This document shows, piece by piece, positions 40,401-49,113 of a stretch of 64,000 bases of DNA. A program made the position numbers and the translations under genes. This DNA is from Symbiodinium natans. Taxonomy: Eukaryota; Sar; Dinophyceae; Suessiales; Symbiodiniaceae. The notes beneath the pieces are model-generated. The model saw nothing but the letters and a program-made list of their open reading frames with translations. It made no database searches and had not been told where the DNA came from. The stretch lies in NCBI GenBank assembly GCA_905221605.1, contig CAJNDS010000058.1, positions 534,492 through 598,491 of the forward strand, given 5' to 3'. Positions within the stretch are counted from its first letter, which is position 1, and the number at the start of each line of letters is the position of its first letter.

Positions 40401-43400
40401 TGCAAAAGGTGGCCGGGAGTCGAGTCTCCTGAAAGGCTGCCACATGAATGTTGAGCTCATCAGCCTGCTGTTGCAAAGCTGGCAGTTTGCCCCTGGCGGT
40501 ACACAGATTGGCGGTAAGGACCCGCAGGTCACAAGTATGCACTGGTCCGTGAACAGGGACCTGGGAGTCGTCCAAAACGGCTTTGATGTGGGAAGGGGAA
40601 ACAGTGTCAGCTTGTTCATACTGGCCAGCGCAAAGCTGCTCCAGAGGAGGGAGGTCGTTCGCAGGACTAGCACACCACGCCCAGGGGAGCAGAGGATGGG
40701 CTACAACTCTCCACAAAGTGGTGGGCACAGGAGAGGCGATGACACCTCGACAACCCATGTCCGCAGCTCTGTCTGCCATTTCGTTCCAGAGGTGTCCTTG
40801 GTGGCTCCTGATCCATGCGTGGTGGAGGCGAGGGTCACAGGCATGTCGGAACAAAGTTAGCTGACGGAGGCAGGTATGGACATCAGGCTGCCCTGACGTA
40901 GCATCGTCGCCTGACTGGATCGGTGCTGACCAACCTGCAGCCTCACCTATGGCCAGCCTGGAGTCACTGTGCAACCAAACCGGAATGTGTTGCGCAGAGA
41001 GGGAAAAGGCAGTGGCGACTAGTAACGCGCAAGCCTCAGCAGCATTGTTTGTTTTTGACGTAAAGGGCGAGTCGGGTGCTCCCACGGGGCCTGCTGCGAA
41101 ACCGACCCAGTGGAGTTGCTCCGAAGTGTAGCCAGCATGCTCCGCGCATAAAATCACACCCCAGCCAGCTTTGCCCGAGGTGGCTGAGCCGTCGGTGAAA
41201 ATATGAAAAGCAACGATGGGCCCTTCGGCAACAGTAGATGGGAAGATCTTCTGCCTGAGCTTGCAAGGGAAAGCGTCGAAGTCAGGGCACCAGAAGCCCA
41301 GCCAAGGACTTGCGAGTGCCTTCAAATCAACCCGCATGCGTTGGAGCGAGTCAGGAGTCTCGCTATGCTGTGAAATGGCTTCACTCAGAGGCAAAGAGGG
41401 CGCTTGGACACTTATACCTGGAACCTGGGCACCTAAACCAGCGCCTTGAGCCTGGGCACCTAGGCCTGCGCCTTGAGCCTGTGCACCTGAACCTGTGCCG
41501 AAACCGTCACCTTGCGTCTGGGCAGTTAGGCCTGTGCCTTGAGCCTGTGCACCTACACCTGCGCCTTGAGCCTGGGCACCTGAGCTTGCACCTTCAGCCT
41601 GGGCACATGAACCTGAGCCTGCGCCTTGAGCCTGGGCACCTCGGCCTGCGCCTTGAGCCTGTGCACCTAAGCTTGCGCCTCCAGCCTGGGCACCTGCACC
41701 TTCAGCCTGTGCACCTGAGCCTGCGCCTTGAGCCTGGGCACCCAGGCCTTGAGCCTGTGCACCTTGAGCCTGGGCACCTAGGCCTGCGCCTTGAGCCTGT
41801 GCACCTGAGCCTGTGCCGAAAGCGTCGCCTTGAGTCTGGGCAGCCAGGCCTGCGCCCTGTGCACGTACACCTGCGCCTTGAGCCTGGGCACCTGAGCTTG
41901 CGCCTGGGCCTGTGCCTTGAACCTGTGCGCCTGTGTGAGGGTGCTGGGCACCTGAGCTTGCGCCTTGAGCCTGGGCACCTAAGCCTGCACCTTCAGCCTG
42001 GGCACATGAACCTGAGCCTGCGCCTTGAGCCTGGGCTGGGCCTGCGCCTTGAGCCTGTGCACCTAAGCTTGCGCCTCCAACCTGGGCACCTGCACCTTCA
42101 GCCTGTGCACCTGAGCCTGCGCCTTGAGCCTGGGCACCTAGGCCTTGAGCCTGTGCACCTTGAGCCTGGGCACCTAGGCCTGCGCCTTGAGCCTGTGCAC
42201 CTGAGCCTGTGCCGAAAGCGTCGCCTTGAGTCTGGGCAGCCAGGCCTGCGCCCTGTGCACCTACACCTGCGCCTTGAGCCTGGGCACCTGAGCTTGCGCC
42301 TAGGCCTGTGCCTTGAACCTGTGCGCCTGTGCCTTGAGGGTGCTGGGCACCTGAGCTTGCGCCTTGAGCCTGGGCACCTAAGGCTGCACCTTCAGCCTGG
42401 GCACATGAACCTGAGCCTGCGCCTTGAGCCTGGGCTCGGCCTGCGCCTTGAGCCTGTGCACCTAAGCTTGCGCCTCCAGCCTGGGCGCCTGCACCTTCAG
42501 CCTGTGCACCTGAGCCTGCGCCTTGAGCCTGGGCACCTAGGCCTGCGTCTTCAGCCTGTGCACCTAAGCCTGCACCTTTAGCCTGTGCACCTGAGCCTGC
42601 GCCTTGAGGCTGGGCACCGGGGCCTTGAGCCTGTGCACCTGAGTCTGCGCCTTGAGCATGGGCACCTAAGCCTTGAGCCTGTGCGCCTGCACCTTCAGCC
42701 TGTGCACCTGAGCCTGCGCCTTGAGCCTGGGCACCTAGGCCTTGCGCCTGTGCACCTGAGCCTGCGCCTTGAACCTGCGCACCTAGGCCTTGAGCCTGCG
42801 CACCTGGGCCTTGAGCCCGTGCACCTGGGCCTGCGCCTTGAGCCGGGGCACCTTGGCCTTGAGCCTGTGCACCTGAGCATGCGCCTTGAGCCTGGGCACC
42901 TAGGCCTACAGAGCCTGCGCCTTGCGCCTGGGCACCTGAGGTAGCATGTACAGAGCGTGTACGTCTGGCAGCGTCTTGCGTGCGTGGACAAGAACCTCTG
43001 CATGGAGCCTGGGCACCTAAGCTTGCTTGAGCCTGTGCGTCTGCGCCTGTGCTTTGAGCCTGGGCACCGAAGCCTCGAGCCTGCACACCTGAGCCAGCGT
43101 CTGCATCTGCATTATGAGCGTGGGCACCTGAGCCTTGAGCCTGTACAGCCGAGCCTGTGCCTTGAGCCTGGGCACCTGAACTTGCACCTAGGCCTGTGCC
43201 TTGTGCCTGGGCGCCTTTCTGAGCCCCTGAGCCTGCGCCTCCTGCGTCTCGAGCCTGGACACCTGAGCTTGCACCTAGGTCTGAGCCGAAGGCGAACTTG
43301 GTGAGGGCACTGAGGGATGCATGTTGGCGCCCCGGCAAGACAGGTAAGCGCTGGCACACCGGGGCGGGCTCGCAAGAAGGTCCAGCGCGGGACCGCCCCG

Positions 43401-45723
43401 GTAAAGGACCCGTTACCGGGGCGTGGACACCCGAGCTTGCGCCTGAAGCCTGGGCACCTGACCTGCCTTGAGCCTGAGCACATAAGCCCGCGGCTGGAGC
43501 GTGGGTACGTCGGCTTGTGCCTTGAGCCTGGGCCGCACCTGCAAGCTGAGCACCAAAACCAGCGCCTTGGCCCTCACTTGGAGCCTGCACACCTAAGCCT
43601 GTGCCTGGAGCCTCAGCAAAGCCTGCGCGTTGAGCCTGTGCATGGGCGCCTGGGGCCTGGGCACCTGAGTCTTTGCCTGGAGCCTGGCCACCTAAGCTGT
43701 CTGGCACTGCGCCTTGAACCTGTGCAGCAGCCTGGACACCTAAGCCTGTGCGCTGTGCCTGAGTGTGTGAACCTGTGGCTGCAGAGCACATACCTGTGAC
43801 CTGAACCTGGGCACCTAAGCCTGTGCCTTGAGCCTGGCCACCTTGAGCTTGAGCACCCAAGTCTGCGCCATGAGCCTGGGCACCTAAACCTGTGCCTGGA
43901 GGTTGCCCGCCTTGAACCTGGGCACCTGAACCTGTGCCTGAAGCCTGCGCACCAAAGCCTGCGCCTGCAGCCTGGGCACCTAAGCCTGCGCCTGGAGTCT
44001 GGGCACCTGAGCCTATGCCTGGAGCCTGAACACCTAGGGTATGTTCTGAAAGAAACAGATTCCGGTTCGCAAACGAAAAACTATGTACAAATGGCGCGGT
44101 TGCGTCACGAAACTCAGCAACATGGGGCCAAGCCTCGCGGCAAAGCTTTCTGTAGGCGTCGTCCGTACATGGCACGCCTCGCAGCTGGAAAGCTACCCTA
44201 CATCGAAAAAGCGGCGCGCCCTTTTTAAAACAAGAGCTCAGCCCTACCTTACAGTGCAACTCAGATGATACAACCAACCTTGATGCAGGGCCATCAGACT
44301 CATCCGCAAGAGGATCTAGGAGGCTACCGCTGTACACTGTGTCACCCCCGCCGTACACAGAGTCATCGGTTCCTCCGATCCGTCTCAGGTCGCCGGATGG
44401 CGCTGCGTCAGAGTTGGAAATGAGGTCATCGTCAACGCGAGGGTCAACCCAGGTGTCTGTACCACATAGCACATCACCCCGAAGAGCTATCGCTTGACGG
44501 AACGCATCGAGCTCGCTCACAAAGTCCGCCTCATGCGTGACGCTGTGTGCGGCTGTGTGCCTGAGGGGTCCCCGAAGGCTCGTCCCCAGGCCATTCAAAA
44601 AGGCTGACGTCCAGCCTCCTTGGGTGCCTTGGCAGCAGAGGAGTGCAAGGGCTTTTCCGAATCCTTGGACCCTCTCCCGTTCCCCGGCAACGGCGCCCAT
44701 GTCCGCTGCAGCCTTGACATTTGCCAGAGCCTCTTGCAGCTTCCGGTGGCATGAAGAGAGCTCCTCCCGCTTGGCCTCCACTTTTGCGTCGGTCTCGGCT
44801 GCACGATCCGTCTCCATGTCTGACATCTGGTCGCTGTCGGTGGCCTCCCCACCTTTTTCGCTGTCCTTGGCGGCCAGCTTCAGCTCCTTCGTCGCCTCGG
44901 CAAGTTGCATTGCCCATTCTTGTTCCTTCTTGTCCAAGCTGGAGAGCGTGACTTCCCGTTGTTCCCACTGCTCCTGCAGAGTTCGCATAAGGTCGCTGGC
45001 ATAGCGGCTCCATGACTGCTCGAACGCCATGCGCTCCTCCCGGATAGACGACAGGTGCCGCTTCGCCTCGCTGCGCCGCGCAACCAAGCGATGAAGGTGC
45101 TTGGCATCCGACTTCACATTGAGCTGCTCTTTCTGCTTCAGAAGGCCGCGGATTGCATCTGGAAGTTCGTCTTGGCGAATATGCGGGATGAGTGCCTCCA
45201 ACAACTTGCTGTCCTCTGCTGCGTCCGACACTGCTAGCAGGGCCGGTTCCTTGGGCGCAGGTGGTTCCTTTGCAGAAGGCGGCTTGGGCAACTGTCTTGT
45301 TGCAGGCACCTTTGGGGTCTGCTGCTTTCCCTTGCCTTTGCCCTTTTCCTTCTCTCCCTGCTCTGAAGCACGGGCATTGTTGCTTGGCTGTCTCCTTCGC
45401 CGGGGTGAAGCACGACGCCGTGGGCTCTCCCAACGTTCTGACCTCCAGGGCGCCGAAATCGCCGCCACTGTATAGCTGCTCGCGTTGCTCGCTGGCACGG
45501 TGTAGGTCTGAAGTTGTCCACCACAGACTTGGCAGAAAGCCGCTCTGCTCGACCTGTTGGCGTAGCACTTGTCGCACCAGGAGTGCGTTGTCATAGCTTC
45601 CGTTGGCGGACTCGCCGCTAACTTCTGTAGGGCTTGTCGGGGTAACGAAGACTTGGCGTGGTGACCTTGAAGTCGATGGATAGATGCCAAAATTCGCGGC
45701 CGAGGGACTTTCACCCCAACCAC
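37384..45723 (-). CDS. LINE polyprotein: Zn ribbon, coiled coil, AQG repeat, RNase H, EEP nuclease, RT
   Basis: An open frame of 2779 codons that would copy and reinsert the element by target-primed reverse transcription. Domains in order: basic N-terminus; CxxC-x10-CxxC zinc ribbon (C50, C53, C64, C67); Lys/Pro-rich linker; predicted coiled coil about 190-345; Gly/Ala/Gln repeat about 563-1436; RNase H about 1505-1655 with D1511 (FTDGSA), E1563, D1587 and D1651; EEP nuclease about 1735-1975 with N1739, E1766 (FQETR), D1879 (GDAN) and H1969 (DDH); reverse transcriptase about 2200-2600 with motif A D2379 (FVDTRAAFY), motif B GTRPGDTVSD and motif C WADD (D2511, D2512). Met44 (45594), just before the zinc ribbon, is the likelier start. 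The stop at 37384 is probably premature, because the C-terminal fingers continue in another frame. Having RNase H ahead of EEP is unusual. The family call is firm; intactness is doubtful. Confidence 0.88.
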   Translation of the reverse strand: MVGVKVPRPRILASIHRLQGHHAKSSLPRQALQKLAASPPTEAMTTHSWCDKCYANRSSRAAFCQVCGGQLQTYTVPASNASSYTVAAISAPWRSERWESPRRRASPRRRRQPSNNARASEQGEKEKGKGKGKQQTPKVPATRQLPKPPSAKEPPAPKEPALLAVSDAAEDSKLLEALIPHIRQDELPDAIRGLLKQKEQLNVKSDAKHLHRLVARRSEAKRHLSSIREERMAFEQSWSRYASDLMRTLQEQWEQREVTLSSLDKKEQEWAMQLAEATKELKLAAKDSEKGGEATDSDQMSDMETDRAAETDAKVEAKREELSSCHRKLQEALANVKAAADMGAVAGERERVQGFGKALALLCCQGTQGGWTSAFLNGLGTSLRGPLRHTAAHSVTHEADFVSELDAFRQAIALRGDVLCGTDTWVDPRVDDDLISNSDAAPSGDLRRIGGTDDSVYGGGDTVYSGSLLDPLADESDGPASRLVVSSELHCKVGLSSCFKKGAPLFRCRVAFQLRGVPCTDDAYRKLCREAWPHVAEFRDATAPFVHSFSFANRNLFLSEHTLGVQAPGIGSGAQTPGAGLGAQAAGAGFGAQASGTGSGAQVQGGQPPGTGLGAQAHGADLGAQAQGGQAQGTGLGAQVQVTGMCSAATGSHTQAQRTGLGVQAAAQVQGAVPDSLGGQAPGKDSGAQAPGAHAQAQRAGFAEAPGTGLGVQAPSEGQGAGFGAQLAGAAQAQGTSRRTHAPAAGLCAQAQGRSGAQASGASSGVHAPVTGPLPGRSRAGPSCEPAPVCQRLPVLPGRQHASLSALTKFAFGSDLGASSGVQARDAGGAGSGAQKGAQAQGTGLGASSGAQAQGTGSAVQAQGSGAHAHNADADAGSGVQARGFGAQAQSTGADAQAQASLGAQAPCRGSCPRTQDAARRTRSVHATSGAQAQGAGSVGLGAQAQGACSGAQAQGQGAPAQGAGPGARAQGPGAQAQGLGAQVQGAGSGAQAQGLGAQAQGAGSGAQAEGAGAQAQGLGAHAQGADSGAQAQGPGAQPQGAGSGAQAKGAGLGAQAEDAGLGAQAQGAGSGAQAEGAGAQAGGASLGAQAQGAGRAQAQGAGSGSCAQAEGAALGAQAQGASSGAQHPQGTGAQVQGTGLGASSGAQAQGAGVGAQGAGLAAQTQGDAFGTGSGAQAQGAGLGAQAQGAQAQGLGAQAQGAGSGAQAEGAGAQVGGASLGAQAQGAGPAQAQGAGSGSCAQAEGAGLGAQAQGASSGAQHPHTGAQVQGTGPGASSGAQAQGAGVRAQGAGLAAQTQGDAFGTGSGAQAQGAGLGAQAQGAQAQGLGAQAQGAGSGAQAEGAGAQAGGASLGAQAQGAGRGAQAQGAGSGSCAQAEGASSGAQAQGAGVGAQAQGTGLTAQTQGDGFGTGSGAQAQGAGLGAQAQGAGLGAQVPGISVQAPSLPLSEAISQHSETPDSLQRMRVDLKALASPWLGFWCPDFDAFPCKLRQKIFPSTVAEGPIVAFHIFTDGSATSGKAGWGVILCAEHAGYTSEQLHWVGFAAGPVGAPDSPFTSKTNNAAEACALLVATAFSLSAQHIPVWLHSDSRLAIGEAAGWSAPIQSGDDATSGQPDVHTCLRQLTLFRHACDPRLHHAWIRSHQGHLWNEMADRAADMGCRGVIASPVPTTLWRVVAHPLLPWAWCASPANDLPPLEQLCAGQYEQADTVSPSHIKAVLDDSQVPVHGPVHTCDLRVLTANLCTARGKLPALQQQADELNIHVAAFQETRLPATFCKGTWLRFHSAAAAGHEGCALWFRSSVPWVSGQLGSCVSHEHFSVLHSSPTCLAVSHSSPWCRALFTTFHAPHSLSPLEVREAWWNDFDHKLQRWARNWPIVLLGDANAKISIESQPHVGTVAVGAQDWAGERISQLCARFGLALLNTHAHILQGADPFTWRQSRLDYIAAPLAHFTQAKVVPEHGFDLLNHHDDHKALVMDISLFSKGSSAATPPRNTFRSLAPEAYAAVAASVCANSIPWQCDVHSHAETLLKAARNRLFHHQAEQKASPARKAYVSEAALQSLRARKTAKKQLVLAEKRCRTLQLKRAIARWHRPGRPVPPDLRPPKMDRWCVALWQHTVSLTILTVRLQLNMDRVAYATNIAQKLKEGTIDRDSKAVYRALRCLRPASKNVQKPWGPLPVVTDASGYTAQCFAEAQDIRAKHFGALEVADPLNARELAEMVQPTPKPSEPFDIKELPTLLMLETALRKLAPGKASGLSGVPNELWRANAPACARHWFPLLVKQQVRITEPVRFSTSMLLTLLKKGAEASISGHRAIYLFEGIGKVFRRLHRSALVEELNCLRPTCLQGSVPGSDSSQLTHYLCTLLRIAADTSTSLALLFVDTRAAFYRVIRQCLATQQLDDEALCQILARMQVKPTTVHTVLEWIQGKALTAGMSAHNQAIVNSWFAHAGFVARGQKVVHRTQVGTRPGDTVSDALFGFVMCDALVEIRERMHSEGLLSGPGEGPLVQPAWADDLCVPVHATRCSELRPRLIRACAIVHSAYVRRAMDPNYNRGKTEAICALHGEGAKCAKTRLLQDEHVVSVPDAHGPPVHLSVVHRYVHLGTTLDAQADPAPDLDRKAAQALSATRPLGRHVFRNSAIPLSGRWTLFQEVPLAMAVHNVGVWIPTAPALHAWESKICSALRYLLPEDRRTHHPAYPNMPELCGILRAYCPAALLLMQRMRLLVRIFRSDNQSLWDLLCTHARCSADTWLAQIQRDLAFAMEWAPALFDRPLLPALSTTC
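41415..44040 (-). repeat. Coding minisatellite (GAQAQGAGL-type) inside the LINE ORF
   Basis: About 2.6 kb of in-frame tandem repeat encoding variants of a 9-residue unit, GAQAQGAGL/S (27 bp), mixed with 7-residue GAQAQGA/L units. A higher-order repeat is visible: the landmark GTGCCGAA (plus strand) recurs at 41813 and 42209, exactly 396 bp or 132 codons apart, and again at 41495 in a shortened version. The C-terminal third is most regular, and units nearer the coiled coil are more diverged. The antisense strand is also open here (41310-42581, repeats of LEPGHLSLR); that is a by-product of the repeat. The segment resembles a low-complexity, probably disordered spacer; its function is unknown. 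Confidence 0.9.
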
Positions 45724-46182
45724 AAAGTTTCGCAGAGTTGTACGAGCCTGACACCTGCGCTTTCTCAGCTGTCTGTGCCAAGCTGGTTCTGGCCTCGCCG
45801 TTGTTGAACAGGAGCTCCGCGCCGAAGTGCGTGCCCACGGGGACGGTCAGGAAGATGAAGAGGAAAAAGGCTGATGCAATGGGCCTCAAAAGTCCACAAC
45901 GCATGCACTGTCCTGTCCTCGCCGTCGTATCGCCACAATTCCGGTTGGGGCGCCACCCCCAAAAGAAAAGGCTTTGGCACTAAATGGATCGTTGGCCGAA
46001 AGAAAGGCAGCAAGTCACACAGATAGTCCACGAGGTCAACCCTCAAGCCACACGCAGTTGGCTGATCAAACAGCAGCAGTGCGGAATGGCAGAGGGCGCG
46101 GTGATCGTTCACACGCTAGGGTATGGCCCGGTGGTGGATCCCAGCAAAGGGGGAAAACTACACACACCTGAAGCCAAACACC
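45724..46182 (-). other. Putative LINE 5' region
   Basis: GC-rich sequence between the polyprotein start and the telomeric heptamers at 46183. A different minus frame is open from 45904 (starting MRCGLLRPIASAFF, with a hydrophobic stretch) but overlaps the polyprotein out of frame. I see no second ORF that can be recognised as an ORF1 protein and no spliced-leader relic. Confidence 0.35.
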
Positions 46183-46520
46183 TTTAGGGTTTAGGGTTTA
46201 GGGTTTCGGGTAAGGAACGGCGGTATGAGGCACATAAGCCCTGTCACATCTTCGACACGCGAGTTTGGCTCATTCACAGCGACATAGTTGTGAGTACAGA
46301 TCAACAAGGATCAGAAACAAGAACCATACACACATGTGTACCATCTCGGCTGTAGTACTTATGACGACTTTAGGGTCCACATGGTTCTACTCTTCTTTTG
46401 CTAGGGGCCCCTCACTGAAGGTTTCATACGGCTCAAAGTTCTTTCTAGAAGCTCCTCAGCAGTAATTGGGCGTTCTCAAAAACGGTTCGGAAGAGACTGC
46501 AAGCGTCCCAAGCAAAATCC
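46183..46520. other. TTTAGGG units and spacer after the LINE
   Basis: Three heptamers at 46183-46206, then unique-looking sequence. A plus frame at 46265-46465 has no motif. Confidence 0.45.
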
Positions 46521-46521
46521 C

Positions 46522-46585
46522 CTGTCTGGGTTTAGGGTTTCGGGTTTGGGATTTAGGATTTAGGGTTTAGGTTAGGGTTGAGTCT
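46522..46585 (+). repeat. TTTAGGG degenerate array
   Basis: TTTCGGG, TTTGGGA and TTTAGGA variants. Confidence 0.75.
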
Positions 46586-46852
46586 ACAAGTCAGCCACTC
46601 TAAGCCCTAGACTAGGTTGCCCCAGTACTGGGCGCACACCAAATAGGGAGGCTCTAAACGCAGCCATACCAGAAACCCTAAACCTGGAGCTCCAAATCCG
46701 ACATCAGTTTCGCAGAAGTTCGCGTCCTGGCAGCCACACACCTTTGTCATTTGTTGGTTGCAAGCAAATACAAAGAAGGGTTTAGGTTTAGGTGAAGACT
46801 TGCAATTTACTTGCAGTCACACTTCACGAGGGATTGAAGCATAACTATACGC

Positions 46853-46990
46853 CATTAAACCCTACACCCTAAACCCTAAACTTACCCTAAACCCTGAACC
46901 CTAAACCCTAAACCCTAAACTTACCCTAAACCCTAAACCCTAAACCCCAAACCCTAAACCCTAAACCCTAAACCCTAAGCCCTAAACCCT
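46853..46990 (-). repeat. CCCTAAA array with repeated AACTTACCC
   Basis: CTAAACTTACCCTAAACCCT occurs twice (about 46875 and 46915), indicating duplication of a segment of the array. Confidence 0.85.
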
Positions 46991-47086
46991 TCAAGTTGGC
47001 CAGAGGCACCCCAGAGTGGCAGCCCTGCACCCCTGAGTCGCAGCCGCGCGCCGCATGGTGCACGTGGTGGCAACCTGCAGGGAAGT

Positions 47087-47152
47087 TAGGGTTTAGGGTT
47101 TAGGGTTTAGGGTTTAGGGTTTAGGGTTTAGGGTTTAGGGTTTAGGGTCTAG
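47087..47152 (+). repeat. TTTAGGG array
   Basis: About nine units. Confidence 0.9.
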
Positions 47153-47267
47153 GGTCACACAACACCCCTAACTCCTACGGAACAAGAACTCTCGGAGTGG
47201 TCCGGTCCAATGTGTATCCAGACCTTGTGGGGCTGAGGATATGAATATATTAGTAGATGAGTATATG

Positions 47268-47367
47268 GGAGTTTACGAAAATCAGGGGCCCTTAATATAG
47301 ACCCAAATAGTAAGATTCCCTTAGAATAAGCTCTCCCAAAGCCACCCCTATGTTCGGAAACCCCCCA
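47268..47367. mobile_element. MITE family H, copy 3
   Basis: GGGAGTTTACGAAAATCAGG at the left, then CCCTTAATATAGACCCAAAT, and TTCGGAAACCCCCC at the right. It is uninterrupted. Confidence 0.65.
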
Positions 47368-47607
47368 TAGTAGCATATATTCGTATATGACTATGCGAGT
47401 ATATTTGCCTGTGGTTCTTAGAGTCTTGCATGATTAGACTGCTTCATGATGATAGGATTATATTTCTAGACTACACCATTAAGTTCTGCTTAGTAGCCCT
47501 GTAGCAATCTCCTAATAAAGGGGACCCCTTTTGTGATTGGCGACCTTTGCCATGAGAACCTAGAACCCAGATAGGCCAAAGGGCAGTACCTGGCTACTTA
47601 CCAAGTA

Positions 47608-47743
47608 TACTTGGAGGTTCATGGTACTTATTTACAAATTATAATTGTACTTCGAAATATACATATGACCATATTAGTGCACTTAAGTGGCTTGTAAGTG
47701 GGCGATAAGTACAGCTATAATTGGTTAATAAGTACCATGCCTT
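47608..47743. mobile_element. MITE family K-related element, AT-rich
   Basis: ACTTGGAGGTTCATGGTACT begins it. CATGGTACTTATT is mirrored by AATAAGTACCATG at 47730-47742. It resembles 35006 at the left edge only. A fragment with TACTTGGAGGTTCATGGGTA also occurs at 19573. Confidence 0.55.
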
Positions 47744-47839
47744 GCAATGTACGATCCCCACGGCCGAGTCCTTCGTTTTCCTAGAGCTTCCGAGACCCTA
47801 CAAAAGCCTGAGCTTTAACTCAGACTTTGCAGGTTTTAC

Positions 47840-48110
47840 AACCCTAAACCCGAAGCCCTAAACCCTAAACCCTAAACCCTAAACCCTAAACCCTAAAATA
47901 TCCATCAGCTCCCAAACATCCGCCTTGAGAGCCAGACTTGTAGTTGCTGTGGCAGCCGCGTGCGCCGCTCGAATGGTGCTGGTGGCATCCCCGCGTTCCC
48001 GTTGAGGACTTGCTGCAACCCTTGCTGCCTGCTTGGCCCGGTTTAGGGTGCTTAGGGCTTAGGGCTTAGGCTTTAGGGTTTAGGGTTTAGGGTTTAGGGT
48101 TTAGGGGTTA
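47840..48110. repeat. CCCTAAA array and TTTAGGG/CTTAGGG array
   Basis: 47840-47898 C-strand and 48043-48110 G-strand. The second abuts MITE family J. Confidence 0.85.
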
Positions 48111-48116
48111 GCCTCC

Positions 48117-48205
48117 GGTTCTTAGTAGGGAAGGAGGGAATTAGGGCTCTAATACCTTTAAGGGATTATACAGCACCCTAATTCCCTCATTCCCTACTAA
48201 GAACC
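48117..48205. mobile_element. MITE family J, clean copy (89 bp)
   Basis: Inverted ends of about 30 bp start GGTTCTTAGTAGGGAA and end TTCCCTACTAAGAACC, with GGAGGGAATTAGGG mirrored inside. AGCCT lies on both sides within 2 bp. Confidence 0.8.
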
Positions 48206-48535
48206 AGCCTGTTTGAAGCGCTTGAGGGTCTTCGGGATGGGCGCTTCTTGGGGCTTTGGGCTTTCTGGGGCACTAAGAGGGTCTACCCAGCCAGAGCCCT
48301 CTAGCACGCGCAATATAGCACTGGCGGAGCAAGGAAGTCCAGCTTGCTTGAGAGCCTGGACTAGCCTGGATTTGCGGCTTCGGTTCGAACATGTCAGGGA
48401 GGCTTCGCAATAACCTTGATATTGGATTGCCACACTCTGCTTCGTGCAGAAGACAACTGGGAAGACACATGTCAGATTTCTGCCTCAAAGCCTTGAACCT
48501 TCTTGAGGAGCATGTTTCCTAAAGGCAATGGCAAA
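48206..48535. other. Spacer with overlapping open frames
   Basis: Frames at 48197-48433 (-), 48213-48413 (+) and 48273-48488 (-) overlap each other; none is recognised. Confidence 0.35.
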
Positions 48536-48538
48536 TAG

Positions 48539-48622
48539 CAATAATCATAACAGTAGAAATAATAATAGTGATAATAATAACAATAACAATAATAATCATC
48601 ATAATAATAACACTAATAAGAA
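48539..48622. repeat. (AAT)n-type trinucleotide repeat
   Basis: Imperfect AATAATAAC/ATAATCATC tract. Confidence 0.9.
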
Positions 48623-48737
48623 GAAGCAGCTACACTGGCCACAGCAGCGCGGTCCTGTGTGAAGACCCCGATGGTGTTCCTGAGCCCCCTCAGTGCAGCC
48701 GCTGCTTCCGGTGTGAAAGCTCGCGTCTCCTTAGTTG

Positions 48738-48793
48738 GGTTTAGGGCTTAGGGTTTAGGGTTTCGGGTTTAGGGTCTAGGGTTTAGGGTCTAG
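48738..48793 (+). repeat. TTTAGGG degenerate array
   Basis: Joins family G fragment 48790. Confidence 0.8.
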
Positions 48794-48848
48794 AGGGGAT
48801 TATAGTATCCCCAAAAAGTGTAGAGTGTACTCACTCAGCAACTAAGTC
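48790..48848. mobile_element. Inverted-repeat family G, partial copy joined to an array
   Basis: Only the right half remains (ATTATAGTATCCCC to GTACTCACTCAGCAACTAAG). A TTTAGGG array replaces the left half. Confidence 0.65.
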
Positions 48849-48994
48849 TCCATCGTCCCTTGTGCCATCGCCCTCCTCTGCGCATCCGCTTGTTCCGCTT
48901 GACAGCCGACGCAGGGGCGTCCAAGACAGGGCCTCCACTTTGGAGGAAGTCTGCACTTTGGACGAGATGATCTCAGCTGGCCCTTCATCAATTC

Positions 48995-49113
48995 CTTGGT
49001 AGCCCTATGTAACCAGATTACAATAAGGGCACCCTGTTTGGGTTGGCTATTTTTTAATAAGGGAACCCAATAAACCAACAAAAAGGGTAAAGGGTAACCA
49101 CTGCGCTACCAAG
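48995..49113. mobile_element. MITE family N with ATTC duplication
   Basis: CTTGGTAGCCC at the left and GCGCTACCAAG at the right are inverted. ATTC is duplicated at 48991-48994 and 49114-49117. The interior AATAAGGGCACCCTGTTTGG is shared with 31327-31433. Confidence 0.75.

Larger units (their letters stand above)
36609..46182 (-). mobile_element. LINE-type retrotransposon flanked by telomeric heptamers
   Basis: This is an autonomous non-LTR retrotransposon candidate and the only extensive coding region of the window. The limits are the outermost possible ones: TTTAGGG units end at 36608 and resume at 46183, both in the same orientation. Between them the DNA is GC-rich and almost free of telomeric repeats. 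The element encodes RNase H, an apurinic-type EEP nuclease and a reverse transcriptase in one polyprotein, which defines it as LINE-like; no LTRs or integrase are seen. There is no poly-A tail at the 3' end. A frameshift before the C-terminal zinc fingers suggests a decayed copy or a sequence error. True ends and any target-site duplication cannot be fixed, because both flanks are the same heptamer repeat. Confidence 0.85.

Noticed and set aside
41310-42581. Plus-strand 423-codon open frame (LEPGHLSLR repeats)
   Set aside because: It is the antisense of the in-frame Gly/Ala/Gln minisatellite of the LINE and has no domain of its own.
44531-45904. Minus-strand 457-codon frame with hydrophobic N-terminus
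   Set aside because: It overlaps the zinc-ribbon and coiled-coil region of the LINE polyprotein out of frame. The latter has the recognisable motifs; a signal peptide upstream of a LINE is not expected.
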